Part shown: positions 9,068-17,800 of the stretch, in pieces
Position numbering within the stretch: the first letter of the stretch is position 1
Layout: each line of letters starts with the position of its first letter
DNA from: CAJCIW01 sp963833965
GTDB lineage: Bacteria; Chlamydiota; Chlamydiia; Chlamydiales; Rhabdochlamydiaceae
Reading direction: 5' to 3'
Assembly (NCBI GenBank): GCA_963833965.1
Contig: CAWHZZ010000001.1
Location: forward strand, 992,001 to 1,056,000
Length of the DNA: 64,000 nucleotides
Program-made: the position numbers and the translations under genes
Notes under the pieces: model-generated
Databases searched by the model: none
Seen by the model: the letters and a program-made list of their open reading frames with translations, nothing else
What the model was told of the DNA's origin: nothing

Positions 9068-9257
9068 ATCATCTCGACTTTGCAATTTTTAGGTCCGCCT
9101 GCCTCGTCTATTTGCTCTTGGACGTTCGACTAAAGTCGAACTAGGAGATTAATTTAAGCAGGAAGGGGTGTTTTAACCCCTTCCTGCTTAAATTAACTCC
9201 TCCGAGAGCAAATATCTCGAGGCCTTCGGACCTAAAAAGTTACAAAGCCGAGATGAT
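9068..9257. repeat. 190-bp imperfect palindrome with nested hairpin
   Basis: The two halves are complementary over nearly their whole length. The core is a 20-bp perfect stem (9149-9168 with 9177-9196) around an 8-nt loop. The outer arms match from ATCATCTCG at 9068 to its complement ending at 9257. The left arm carries about 20 extra bases that form their own hairpin (9124-9130 with 9135-9141). It fills the gap between the divergent DUF2709 operon and the leucine dehydrogenase gene, ending 34 bp before the latter's start. It could be a MITE-like element or a structured leader. Confidence 0.8.
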
Positions 9258-9291
9258 TGCCCCTTTCGTTTTTCAATTAGGAGAGGAACCC

Positions 9292-10398
9292 ATGACGCTA
9301 GTTTTAGAACAGGCCCTAGAGTTGGAAGAAATAATAGTCCCCGGATATGAAAAAGTCATCAAAGTGACGAATCATGAAGCAGGGCTGAAAGCGATCATTT
9401 GTATTCACAGTACTGCGATGGGCCCAGCCCTTGGCGGGACTCGAATCTACCCTTACGCGACCTTCGATGGCGCGCTAACCGATGTCATGCGCCTTTCCAA
9501 AGGAATGACTTACAAGTCCGCCATTTCTGAGGCAGGATGGGGCGGGGGAAAAAGCGTCATCATCGCCGACCCAAAAAAAAATAAAACGAAAGAAATGCTT
9601 TACGCCTTCGGCTTGGCGGTCGATCGGCTTCAAGGAGAATACATCTGCGCCGAAGACGTCGGCTGCACCCCCGATGACGTTCTGGAAATCAGCAAGGCAA
9701 CGCCTTATGTGGTTGGCCTCCCGCACGCCAAAAGCAGCGGCAATCCTTCCCCCTTCACAGCTTGGGGAACCTTTCGAGGCATCGAATCTGTCATCAAGAA
9801 AATCACAGGGTCTGATTCTCTCGAGCAGCGCACGGTGGCCATTCAAGGCCTCGGAAGCGTCGGCTATGAGCTCGCCAAATTATTGTTTTGGCATGGCGCG
9901 CAGCTGGTCGTTTCTGACATCGACGTTTCCAGATGTCAAAAAATTGCTGAAATGACAGGCGCGAAGATCGTCTCGGTAGAAGATATTTTAAGCGAAGAGT
10001 GCGATGTCCTCGCTCCTTGCGCAATGGGCGGCGCGATCAACCCGCAGACGATTCCTGAGCTCCGATGCAGAGCGATCGCAGGCTGCGCCAACAATCAATT
10101 GCTCATCGATTCCGACGCCGATGAACTGATGGCAAGAGGGATCCTTTACGCTCCCGACTTTGTCATCAATGCTGGCGGACTGATCAATGTCACACACGAA
10201 CTTGACCCAAGCGGTTACCATCCGATGATGGCGCGCACGAAGGTACATCGTCTCTACGATCAATTGATGGTGATTTACGACATCGCCGAACAAAACCGTT
10301 TTTCCACCCACCGCGCAGCGCTCTCGCTTGCCGATTACCGGTTGAAGTATGGCATCGGCAAACGTGTTGAACCCCCCTGTTTCCACCACGCTAAATAA
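9292..10398 (+). CDS. ldh: Leucine (Glu/Leu/Phe/Val) dehydrogenase
   Basis: NAD-dependent amino-acid dehydrogenase that deaminates branched-chain amino acids to 2-oxo acids. 368 residues. Motifs: GPALGGTR, the catalytic-lysine region GMTYKSAISEAGWGGGKSV, the second-domain dinucleotide motif GLGSVG near residue 183, and APCAMGGAIN. ATG 9292 has a strong AGGAGAGG site; an earlier ATG at 9253 lies inside the palindrome and lacks one. It is followed 7 bp later by argS, likely in one transcript. A leucine dehydrogenase is also present in Chlamydiaceae. Substrate preference among Leu/Val/Phe cannot be fixed from sequence. Confidence 0.9.
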   Translation: MTLVLEQALELEEIIVPGYEKVIKVTNHEAGLKAIICIHSTAMGPALGGTRIYPYATFDGALTDVMRLSKGMTYKSAISEAGWGGGKSVIIADPKKNKTKEMLYAFGLAVDRLQGEYICAEDVGCTPDDVLEISKATPYVVGLPHAKSSGNPSPFTAWGTFRGIESVIKKITGSDSLEQRTVAIQGLGSVGYELAKLLFWHGAQLVVSDIDVSRCQKIAEMTGAKIVSVEDILSEECDVLAPCAMGGAINPQTIPELRCRAIAGCANNQLLIDSDADELMARGILYAPDFVINAGGLINVTHELDPSGYHPMMARTKVHRLYDQLMVIYDIAEQNRFSTHRAALSLADYRLKYGIGKRVEPPCFHHAK

Positions 10399-10405
10399 GT
10401 GCAAG

Positions 10406-12169
10406 ATGGAAAATATTCTCGCCGTTCTTTTTCAAATGGCCGAAGAGGCGATTAAATCGTCTTTTGGGTCGGTAACCGAAGATCCAAAACTTTTAGAAGC
10501 CGAAGTGACCTCGAGCACCCAGGCTCAATTCGGCGATTATCAGTGCAACAGCGCGCTCAAAATCGGCAAAGCTCTGCGCATGCCTCCTCGAGAGGCGGCT
10601 GAAAAGATCGTCTCCCATTTCGGCCGCAATTTTGATGGACAAGAGATGGTAGCAAAATTAGAGATCGCAGGGCCGGGATTCATCAACATCACTTTAGCTC
10701 CTGCGTTTCTAGCTGCGCAGATCGAAATGCTTTTGCGCGATGATCGCCTCGGCGTCCCAAAGCCTGACCATAAGCAAAAGGTTATCGTCGAATTCTCTTC
10801 TCCGAATGTCGCCAAGGAGCTGCATGTCGGTCATTTGCGCTCCACGATCATCGGCGATGCGATCGCCAGGCTCTTTGAATTCTTAGGCCACGACGTCCTC
10901 CGCCTCAACCACATCGGCGATTGGGGAACACAATTTGGGATGCTCATCGCTTATATGCAAGAGAACGTCCCCGACGTTTTCAAAGGGCAAAAAAAAGCGG
11001 AACTCGTCGAATTGATGGGTTGGTACAGAGAATCTAAAAAGCGATTCGACGAAGACCCCGAGTTTAAAAAACGCGCGCAGCTACAAGTTGTCAAATTGCA
11101 AAGCGGCGATGCCGAAACGCGTGCCGCGTGGCAGGTGATCTGCGAAATTTCCCATCGCTCCTACCAAGAGATCTACAATCTTCTCGATGTCAAAATCAAC
11201 GAACGCGGCGAATCTTTTTATAATCCCTACCTTCCTGAGCTCATCGATGAATTGACCAAAAAAGGGCTGATCACCATTTCCGACGGCGCCAAATGCATCT
11301 TTTTAGAAGGATTTGTCAGCCGCGACGGAACGCCGCTCCCGATGATCGTGCAAAAATCGGATGGCGGATACAACTACGACACCACAGACATGGCGGCGAT
11401 GCGACATCGCATTCAAGTGGAGAAGGCCGATCGAATCATCATTTTAACAGATGCCGGCCAAAGCCTCCACTTTGCTATGCTCGCCAAGGCCGCAGAAAAA
11501 GCTGGCTATCTCGATCCCGCCAAAGTGCGCTTCGATCACGTTCCTTTCGGCGTCGTCCTCGGACCCGATGGGAAAAAATTTAAAACGCGCTCCGGCGACA
11601 CGGAAAAACTCATCGACCTCCTCATGGAAGCCGTCAGCCATGCAAAACAGATCATGCAAGAGCGCCTCCCCGATCTTCAGGAAGATGAACTCGACCGCGC
11701 CTCGCAAATCCTAGGTGTCGACGCGATCAAGTATTCCGATCTTTCTTGCCACCGCATCAAAGATTATGTCTTCAGCTACGACCGCATGCTGAGGTTTGAA
11801 GGCAACACAGCAGCCTTCCTGCTCTACGCGTACGTGAGGATCAACGGCATCAAGCGCAAAGTCGGAAAAGAGATCACAGACGTCATCCAACGAGCCCGTG
11901 TCACCCTTGAACATCCCATAGAGATTGCCCTTGCGCTCCATCTGCGCCGATTCGGCGAGGTTCTTGACGCTGTCTCGCGCGATCTTCTTCCCAACCGCCT
12001 CTGCGAATATCTCTACGAGCTCGCCGAAAAGTTCCACGCCTTTTTCCGCGACTGCCGCGTCGAAGGCGACCCCCAGGAAGAAAGCCGCCTCCTTCTCTGC
12101 GAGGCCACCTCGCGCATCTTAGCGAAGGGACTCAATCTCCTCGGCCTCAAAACTCTCGACAGGATGTAA
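10406..12169 (+). CDS. argS: Arginyl-tRNA synthetase
   Basis: Class I aminoacyl-tRNA synthetase charging tRNA-Arg. 587 residues. The N-terminal Add-1 domain is followed by the HIGH signature variant HVGH in SSPNVAKELHVGHLRST (about residue 137), the KMSKS-like GKKFKTRSGD near 395, and a C-terminal anticodon-binding domain ending LLGLKTLDRM. ATG 10406 fits the family N-terminus; an open frame extends upstream into leuDH and is not coding. It is probably co-transcribed with the leucine dehydrogenase gene. A strong inverted repeat follows immediately. Confidence 0.97.
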   Translation: MENILAVLFQMAEEAIKSSFGSVTEDPKLLEAEVTSSTQAQFGDYQCNSALKIGKALRMPPREAAEKIVSHFGRNFDGQEMVAKLEIAGPGFINITLAPAFLAAQIEMLLRDDRLGVPKPDHKQKVIVEFSSPNVAKELHVGHLRSTIIGDAIARLFEFLGHDVLRLNHIGDWGTQFGMLIAYMQENVPDVFKGQKKAELVELMGWYRESKKRFDEDPEFKKRAQLQVVKLQSGDAETRAAWQVICEISHRSYQEIYNLLDVKINERGESFYNPYLPELIDELTKKGLITISDGAKCIFLEGFVSRDGTPLPMIVQKSDGGYNYDTTDMAAMRHRIQVEKADRIIILTDAGQSLHFAMLAKAAEKAGYLDPAKVRFDHVPFGVVLGPDGKKFKTRSGDTEKLIDLLMEAVSHAKQIMQERLPDLQEDELDRASQILGVDAIKYSDLSCHRIKDYVFSYDRMLRFEGNTAAFLLYAYVRINGIKRKVGKEITDVIQRARVTLEHPIEIALALHLRRFGEVLDAVSRDLLPNRLCEYLYELAEKFHAFFRDCRVEGDPQEESRLLLCEATSRILAKGLNLLGLKTLDRM

Positions 12170-12175
12170 TAACCA

Positions 12176-12254
12176 ATACCAAACACAGAAAATAACACCA
12201 CATTTCAGCGGCTTTGACGCGCCCAAATGTGGTGTTATTTTCTGTGTTTGGTAT
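12176..12254. repeat. Perfect 30-bp inverted repeat downstream of argS
   Basis: Arms 12176-12205 and 12225-12254 are exact reverse complements, with a 19-nt loop. No T-run follows on either strand, so it is stronger and longer than a standard terminator. It begins 7 bp after the argS stop and sits between argS and the convergent M50-like gene, so a bidirectional transcription end is the simplest reading. Confidence 0.85.
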
Positions 12255-12306
12255 AAGAAGCTATTTGTGCTTTAGAAAGTTAATCCCAATTGGAAGGGGA
12301 TAAATC

Positions 12307-12804
12307 TTACCGTCTTATAACATTCCAATCACCGTGGCCAACAAAAGCATACATGAGTTCTCCAAAAAGCCAAAATGCTGCTCCTGCGCCTACAAATATT
12401 CCTAGAGGTATTCCTAAAATCGGGGGAAATAAAGTAGCAATAGCAACGGCTCCGATAAGTTTAACAAGCTCTAATGTCATACCGGCCAAAGGCCCTGCTA
12501 GGGCAGTGAATTTATCGATGCCGCCATGGGTAGTGTCACCTCTACAACTTTGCGTATATATGTTGACGGTCGGGTCCTGACCATGCATCTGTGCTGCAAA
12601 AGCATGACCCATTTCATGAATAAAGACATGTAAATAACCGAATGTCAAAAATCTAACAGCTGAATTGTTTAAGCATAAGTCTACAGCCCGGCCAAACCAA
12701 CTATTTCCAAAAACTCCTGTCCCCTCCTCACTGTCTACAAAATTGACTTTTACGCCATTAATGTCATAACTTCCATTTGCACCAAAAAAAATTGAATTTA
12801 ACAT
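12307..12804 (-). CDS. Small M50-like (site-2 protease type) membrane metalloprotease
   Basis: 165-residue protein with an HEMGH zinc motif (residues 63-67) at the start of a hydrophobic helix, and LAGPLAGM further on near residue 102. This is the arrangement of the site-2 protease (M50) core. After it come two hydrophobic segments. The usual second metal-binding LDG motif is not seen, and the protein is shorter than RseP or SpoIVFB. It is probably an intramembrane protease or a degenerate relative; the substrate is unknown. ATG 12804 has an AGG upstream. It is convergent with argS across the 30-bp inverted repeat and lies at the edge of the accessory island. Confidence 0.55.
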   Translation of the reverse strand: MLNSIFFGANGSYDINGVKVNFVDSEEGTGVFGNSWFGRAVDLCLNNSAVRFLTFGYLHVFIHEMGHAFAAQMHGQDPTVNIYTQSCRGDTTHGGIDKFTALAGPLAGMTLELVKLIGAVAIATLFPPILGIPLGIFVGAGAAFWLFGELMYAFVGHGDWNVIRR

Positions 12805-13024
12805 GTATATGCCTATTCGAAAAATTAGAGAGAATAAAGACGAGAAGAATTTAATTCGATTATTAAGTTTTTTCAGTAAAAGAAATGATCAAATGAAGGG
12901 CCTTGTTGCATAAACAAAAAATTTAACCACCAGGCCCATGGAGGACACCGACACAATTTTTTTTTTCTCTTGCAGCTTAACTCACCCATCTTTTTACTAG
13001 TTTTTTTATTCAGAGGGGCACGCT

Positions 13025-13786
13025 ATGAATTTCAGAACACTTTTCCTTCTTCTCGCTCTTATCTCAGGATTTTTTAAACTCCCTCTTCACTCAAATCAGA
13101 ATGTCGGAGTCGATCTAAATGGGATACACGAGATCACTCCTCATCTTATTCCTCATGATCATCCGGCAAAGGACTCCCTGGATTATCTTTTTTCCCAATC
13201 CAGGGCGACTGAAAACGAAAATTCGCTTGTGGACGCGGGTTTTGAGATCATTGCAAAAATGCCAGTAAGCTATGTGGTCGTTGCAAGACACTATGCTATG
13301 CCGGGATATATCTTCAAAATATACCTCGATTCGGAAATGCGCACGCGAAAAGGAATCCCCAATTGGAAATGGTTGTTATCCCGATGTAAGGGGGCGCAGA
13401 GAATAAGAAAGGTAATCAGGGAAAAAAAGCTTCGTTATTTTAGCGTTCCTGATAAGTGGCTCTATCGCCTTCCTGAGTATCCGTTCTCAAGAGAAGCGTA
13501 TGCTCAGCCAGTCATTTTAGTTGAAACGGATATGGAAATTGAAAGTCATGAAGTGACGAAAATGAGCTGGCTTAATGTAAAACCAAAACATCTTGACGAG
13601 TTATACGAAGTTCTCAAAAATGGATACGGTTCATTCCATCTTACTCAAAATGTGCCTTATACAAAAAAAGGAAAATTTGCGTTCGTCGATACCGAATTCC
13701 CCCGAAGAATTCTTAAGCTAGAAAAAGCAAAAAAATATCTCTCCCCCGCTATGCAGAAGTATTGGGACAAACTCATTGAAAATTAG
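13025..13786 (+). CDS. Secreted protein of unknown function, tandem paralogue A (kinase-like motif order)
   Basis: 253 residues with a clear N-terminal signal peptide (MNFRTLFLLLALISGFF, cleaved near residue 22). Not a family I recognise. It shares most of its length with the next gene. Ordered motifs resemble a protein-kinase fold: FKIYLDSE (lysine like beta-3) near residue 98, a basic helix RIRKVIREK, a hydrophobic strand ending in ETDMEI, then HLTQNVPYTKKGKFAFVDTE near 218-233, like a catalytic loop with its asparagine followed by a DFG-like aspartate. The catalytic-loop aspartate itself is missing. This is inference only. ATG 13025 has a GAGGGG site. Functional assignment stays open. Confidence 0.75.
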   Translation: MNFRTLFLLLALISGFFKLPLHSNQNVGVDLNGIHEITPHLIPHDHPAKDSLDYLFSQSRATENENSLVDAGFEIIAKMPVSYVVVARHYAMPGYIFKIYLDSEMRTRKGIPNWKWLLSRCKGAQRIRKVIREKKLRYFSVPDKWLYRLPEYPFSREAYAQPVILVETDMEIESHEVTKMSWLNVKPKHLDELYEVLKNGYGSFHLTQNVPYTKKGKFAFVDTEFPRRILKLEKAKKYLSPAMQKYWDKLIEN

Positions 13787-13796
13787 TTCAAATTAT

Positions 13797-13954
13797 GAAC
13801 CTATCTCACTATCCTGAAAATTGCTTTTTGCGCCTTTTTCCGCACTTTCTAGAGTCGCTTCTTGGTCTACTTAATTAAGTATGTCCTGCGAAGCGACTCT
13901 AAAATCTGCGAAAAAATTCATCAAAAATCACTTTTTCAAATAGTGAGATAGTTC
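13797..13954. repeat. 158-bp imperfect palindrome between the tandem paralogues
   Basis: Symmetric about the ACTTAATTAAGT core (13869-13880). The inner arms AGAGTCGCTTC and GAAGCGACTCT (13851-13861, 13890-13900) and the outer arms (GAAC-CTATCTCACTAT against ATAGTGAGATAGTTC) pair around the same centre. It starts 10 bp after the stop of paralogue A and ends at the base before the ATG of paralogue B, so it occupies the entire gap. Confidence 0.8.
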
Positions 13955-14716
13955 ATGAATCTCAGAACATTTTTCCTCTTTCTCGTTCTTTCTTCGGGTT
14001 TTTTTAAGTCCTCTCTTCACTCAAATCCTAACATCGGAGTCGAACTTCATGGGAAACCCGAAATCATCCCCTATCTTATTCCCCATGATCATCCCGCAAA
14101 GGACTCTCTTGATTACATCTTTTCCCAATCCAGGGTGACTGAAAACGAAAGCTCGCTTGTGGATGCGGGTTTTGAAATCATTGCAAAAATGCCAGTGAGT
14201 TTTGTTGTCGTTGCGAGACACTATGCTATGCCTGGATATATCTTCAAAATCTACCTCGATTCAGAAGTTCGCACGCGAGAAGGAACCCCTCACTGGAAAC
14301 TGTTGTCATCCCGATGCAAGGGAGCACGGAGAATAAGAAAGGTAATCAAAGAAAAAAGGCTTCGTTATTTTAGCGTGCCTGATAAGTGGCTCTATCCCCT
14401 TCCACAATATCCGCTCTCAAAAGAACAGTATGCTCAGCCGGTCATCTTAATTGAAACCGATATGGAAATTGAAAATGATGAAGTGACGAAAATGAGTTGG
14501 CTCACTGTAAAACAAAAACATCTTGACGAGTTATATGAAATTTTCAAAAGTGGCTATGGTTCATGCCATCTGCTACGCAATGTGCCTTATACAAAAAAAG
14601 GAAAATTTGCGTTCGTTGATACTGAATATCCTCGAAGAAATCTTAAGCTAAAAAGTATAAAAAAATATCTCTCCCCCGCTATGCAGAAGTATTGGGACAA
14701 CCTCATTGAAAAATGA
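13955..14716 (+). CDS. Secreted protein of unknown function, tandem paralogue B
   Basis: 253 residues, collinear with and highly similar to the preceding gene, again with a signal peptide (MNLRTFFLFLVLSSGFF). The same ordered motifs are kept: FKIYLDSE, RIRKVIKEKRLRYFSVPDKWLY, ETDMEI, then LLRNVPYTKKGKFAFVDTEYPRR near the C-terminus. Differences between copies are spread along the protein, so the duplication is not brand new. No ribosome-binding site of usual form is seen, because the bases upstream of the ATG are the end of a palindrome. Function unknown; a secreted kinase-like or pseudokinase-like protein is one possibility. Confidence 0.75.
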   Translation: MNLRTFFLFLVLSSGFFKSSLHSNPNIGVELHGKPEIIPYLIPHDHPAKDSLDYIFSQSRVTENESSLVDAGFEIIAKMPVSFVVVARHYAMPGYIFKIYLDSEVRTREGTPHWKLLSSRCKGARRIRKVIKEKRLRYFSVPDKWLYPLPQYPLSKEQYAQPVILIETDMEIENDEVTKMSWLTVKQKHLDELYEIFKSGYGSCHLLRNVPYTKKGKFAFVDTEYPRRNLKLKSIKKYLSPAMQKYWDNLIEK

Positions 14717-14887
14717 GGTCGAATGATGGCCTCTATCATCTGTGAGAACTTGCAAAACTTTTGCTCTTCTCCTAACCAACTCTGCGAATATCTCTTCAAG
14801 TCATTGAACTTGGGCAAAAATTTCTTGTCATAGAGTAAATCTTTTTGTAGCATTCATATTCGTTTTTATAAACGAGGCGGGTTCGCG

Positions 14888-17800
14888 ATGAGAATGTTAC
14901 TGATTTTCTTGTTTCTCTTTTCTACTCTTCATGCAGATTGGGACCAACTTTTTTCCGAGGACGAAGATCCTTCGCTCTTTCATCACGTCAACGTAATCAC
15001 TGGCAACTTGAACCTTTGCCTTGAAGACACGGTGATCGAAGGGGCGAAACCTCTTTCCATTTTTCGCACCTATTCCAGTTCAGGCGCCCTAGAAGGGCCG
15101 GAGCTGGCCCGCGACCTCAAAATGGAGCGAAAGGGTTGGATTGTTCAGGGAGGATGGAATTTATTTCCCCATGCCAACCTCTGGATTGATCTCAGAACCA
15201 AAGTGAAAAATTTCCGCATCTACATCGCCGAACCCGGCGGCAATCTCATTCCCTATGCGTTTGATCACAAAAAGAGCGATCATCTTCTCGTTTATAAGCC
15301 CGAAAAGGAATTTGGACAGTATTCCGGGTCATTGAGCGCCAAAACCAATCCAGGGAACAACATTCTCGAATTGCATACGAAAGATCAAACAGCCGTCTTG
15401 CTCCTTCCTAACGGTGGCTCCCGCATCTATGAAGGCATGAACTTTCGCCATTGGGATTGGCATCACTGGGAGGGAAGAAAGAATCAACAGAGACTGCAAG
15501 CATACTATCGATTAGTCAGAGAAATTCTACCAAGCAAGCACAGGATCTCTTATTATTACGACGATCACGACAATCTGATCGATGTGAAAATGAAAAATCC
15601 TGAAGGGACGAAGATCTATTCATGGATGCATATCAAACCAAACAAAAGAAACGATCCCTTAGAGTTGAAAATCACAACATCGGATGGAAAAACCTTTCAA
15701 TACCATTCGATGAAGTTCAAAGAGGTCGAATATTTATGCGGCGTCAGTAGCAATAACCGGCCAGAAGAGGGAATCGCCTTCATCAAAGGCCGCAAAGGGA
15801 TCGGCGCCCGAATTAGAAGAATGGACCTTGGCCGGAGGTTTCAGTTTGAAGCGAATTATTACACTCCCCCCAATGAAAAGAAGGAGCGCGAGTGGGCCGA
15901 AAAACCTGAGAAAAAGCAATTCGAAACAGACAAGGTTAAAACTTTAGAGTCGCCGATCGGTCCTCATGGGGAAGTCATGCCTCTCGCGCGATTCACCTAC
16001 CGCAAAAATGAGACCGATGCGCGCGACAGCTCCAATCGCCTGACCAGATACCGACATCAGGATGGTCATCTCAATTGCATTGAGTATTTCAATGAGAGAG
16101 ATGAGCTCATTTCGATATTGCAGTTCATTTGGGAAAAGAAGCGTTTGAAAGCCAAAGTGATGATGAATGGGCATCGGCACGCCTATGTTTCGAAAGTTTT
16201 CGAATATGACGGTGCAGGGAACGTGGTCCAAGAAACATTATGGGGATCTTTGACAGGGGACAACCCTGCTCCTTTCAATCCGAATAGCAATGGCTCGCTG
16301 ATCAATGCGGAACATTATTCCAAGCGCTATGATTATCTGCCCCGATTCAACGTTCCCACTCGCGAAGAGGAAGATAATGGCCTGACCTACGTTTACACAT
16401 ACAAAAATGATACCGATCTTCTAACAGCCAAATTCACTTCCTTTCACGGAAAAAACCTAGTTCGAGAGTTTTTTTTCTACAATGACGATAACTTGCTTGT
16501 TGCAGAGGTTACCGACGATGGGATTGCCACTGATCCCAATGATTTGAACGGGGTCACAGAACGCCATATTAAACGGTATGAGATAAACGAACCTTCAGGA
16601 TTGGTCCACTCACTGACAGAAACCTACTTGGATCTCGCCACCCGCACAGAGGTTCTCCTCCGAAAAACCGTTTATACCTATAATGCAGAGCATCGAGTCG
16701 CCGAAGAAAAGATCCACGACTCCAATGGGAATTACCGTTACACCATCCGCACAGATTATGACGCTCAGGGCCGCGTCACACTTAAGACCACTCCTCTTGG
16801 TAAAGAGAACCGCTATCAATACGACAGCTTGGGCAATCTTCTCTTTTGCAAAGAGGTGTCTCACCCTCGCAAGGACTTTAGGTACGACCCCGCCGGAAGG
16901 CCATCATGCGTGGAAGAATCAGATCAATTCGGCACAATCAAAAAAACTTTCACAAGCTATGACGCGCAAGGAAACCTCCGCTCGCAAACCGATTCCAAAG
17001 GCAACACCACTGAACAACATTACAATGCCTTTGGCAAATGCATTCAAACGCGATTTCCCTCTGCCCTCGATGAAGAAGGAACTCCTTACCCGCCAGTTGT
17101 CCACTTTTCTCACGATATCCAAGGAAATCTCTCAACTACCTCTGTAGCAGGAGGCGGAACAACGCAAACGCAGTACAACGCTTTAAGAAAGCCTGTGCAG
17201 ATCACTCAAGCAGATGGAACTATCCTTTACCATCGCTACTGCAAAGATGGAACCCTGGCCCAAACGATTTACCCCGATTGGACACGCGTCCATTATCAAC
17301 ACGACATGTTTGAGCGCGTGACATCCAAGCAAGTGATCTCTGGGGATGGAGTCCTTCTCAGCTCTGAAACTTGGACCTACAACTCTTTTCATCTCCTCTC
17401 TTACACCGATCCGAATGGACTCACTACTCGTTATACCTATGATGGGGCGGGAAGGAAAATTGCTGAACAAGCAGAAACCCAACTCATCACTTATGCTTAC
17501 GATCCTCTCGGCTTCCTCGAAAAAACAGTAGAGGCTGATGTCGCTCATGTCCAAATTCACGACATTGGCGGCAGAGTCGCCGAGCAATGGGACGAGTGCT
17601 CAAATGGCCGCGTCGAAAATCGAATGCGCTTTTTTTATGACGGTGAAAACAAAAAATATCAAGCGGTCCGAGTCACATCCCAAGGAGAAGCCACCGATCA
17701 ATTCTTCTATGATAGGGAATCCCGATTGGCTCGCCATATCGATCCCGAGGAAAATATTACAGAATGGATCTACACTGAGACGGAAACAAACGCAATCGGT

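Noticed and set aside
12894..12933. GGGCCTTGTTGCATAAAC...AGGCCC, reminiscent of insertion-sequence terminal repeats
   Set aside because: Only one end and a 6-bp complementary match; no transposase fragment or target duplication was found nearby. Not enough for a mobile-element call.
14717..14887. Another whole-gap palindrome ahead of the RHS gene
   Set aside because: Only scattered short matches between halves; a small CGTTTTTATAAACG hairpin near the end is the only clear element.
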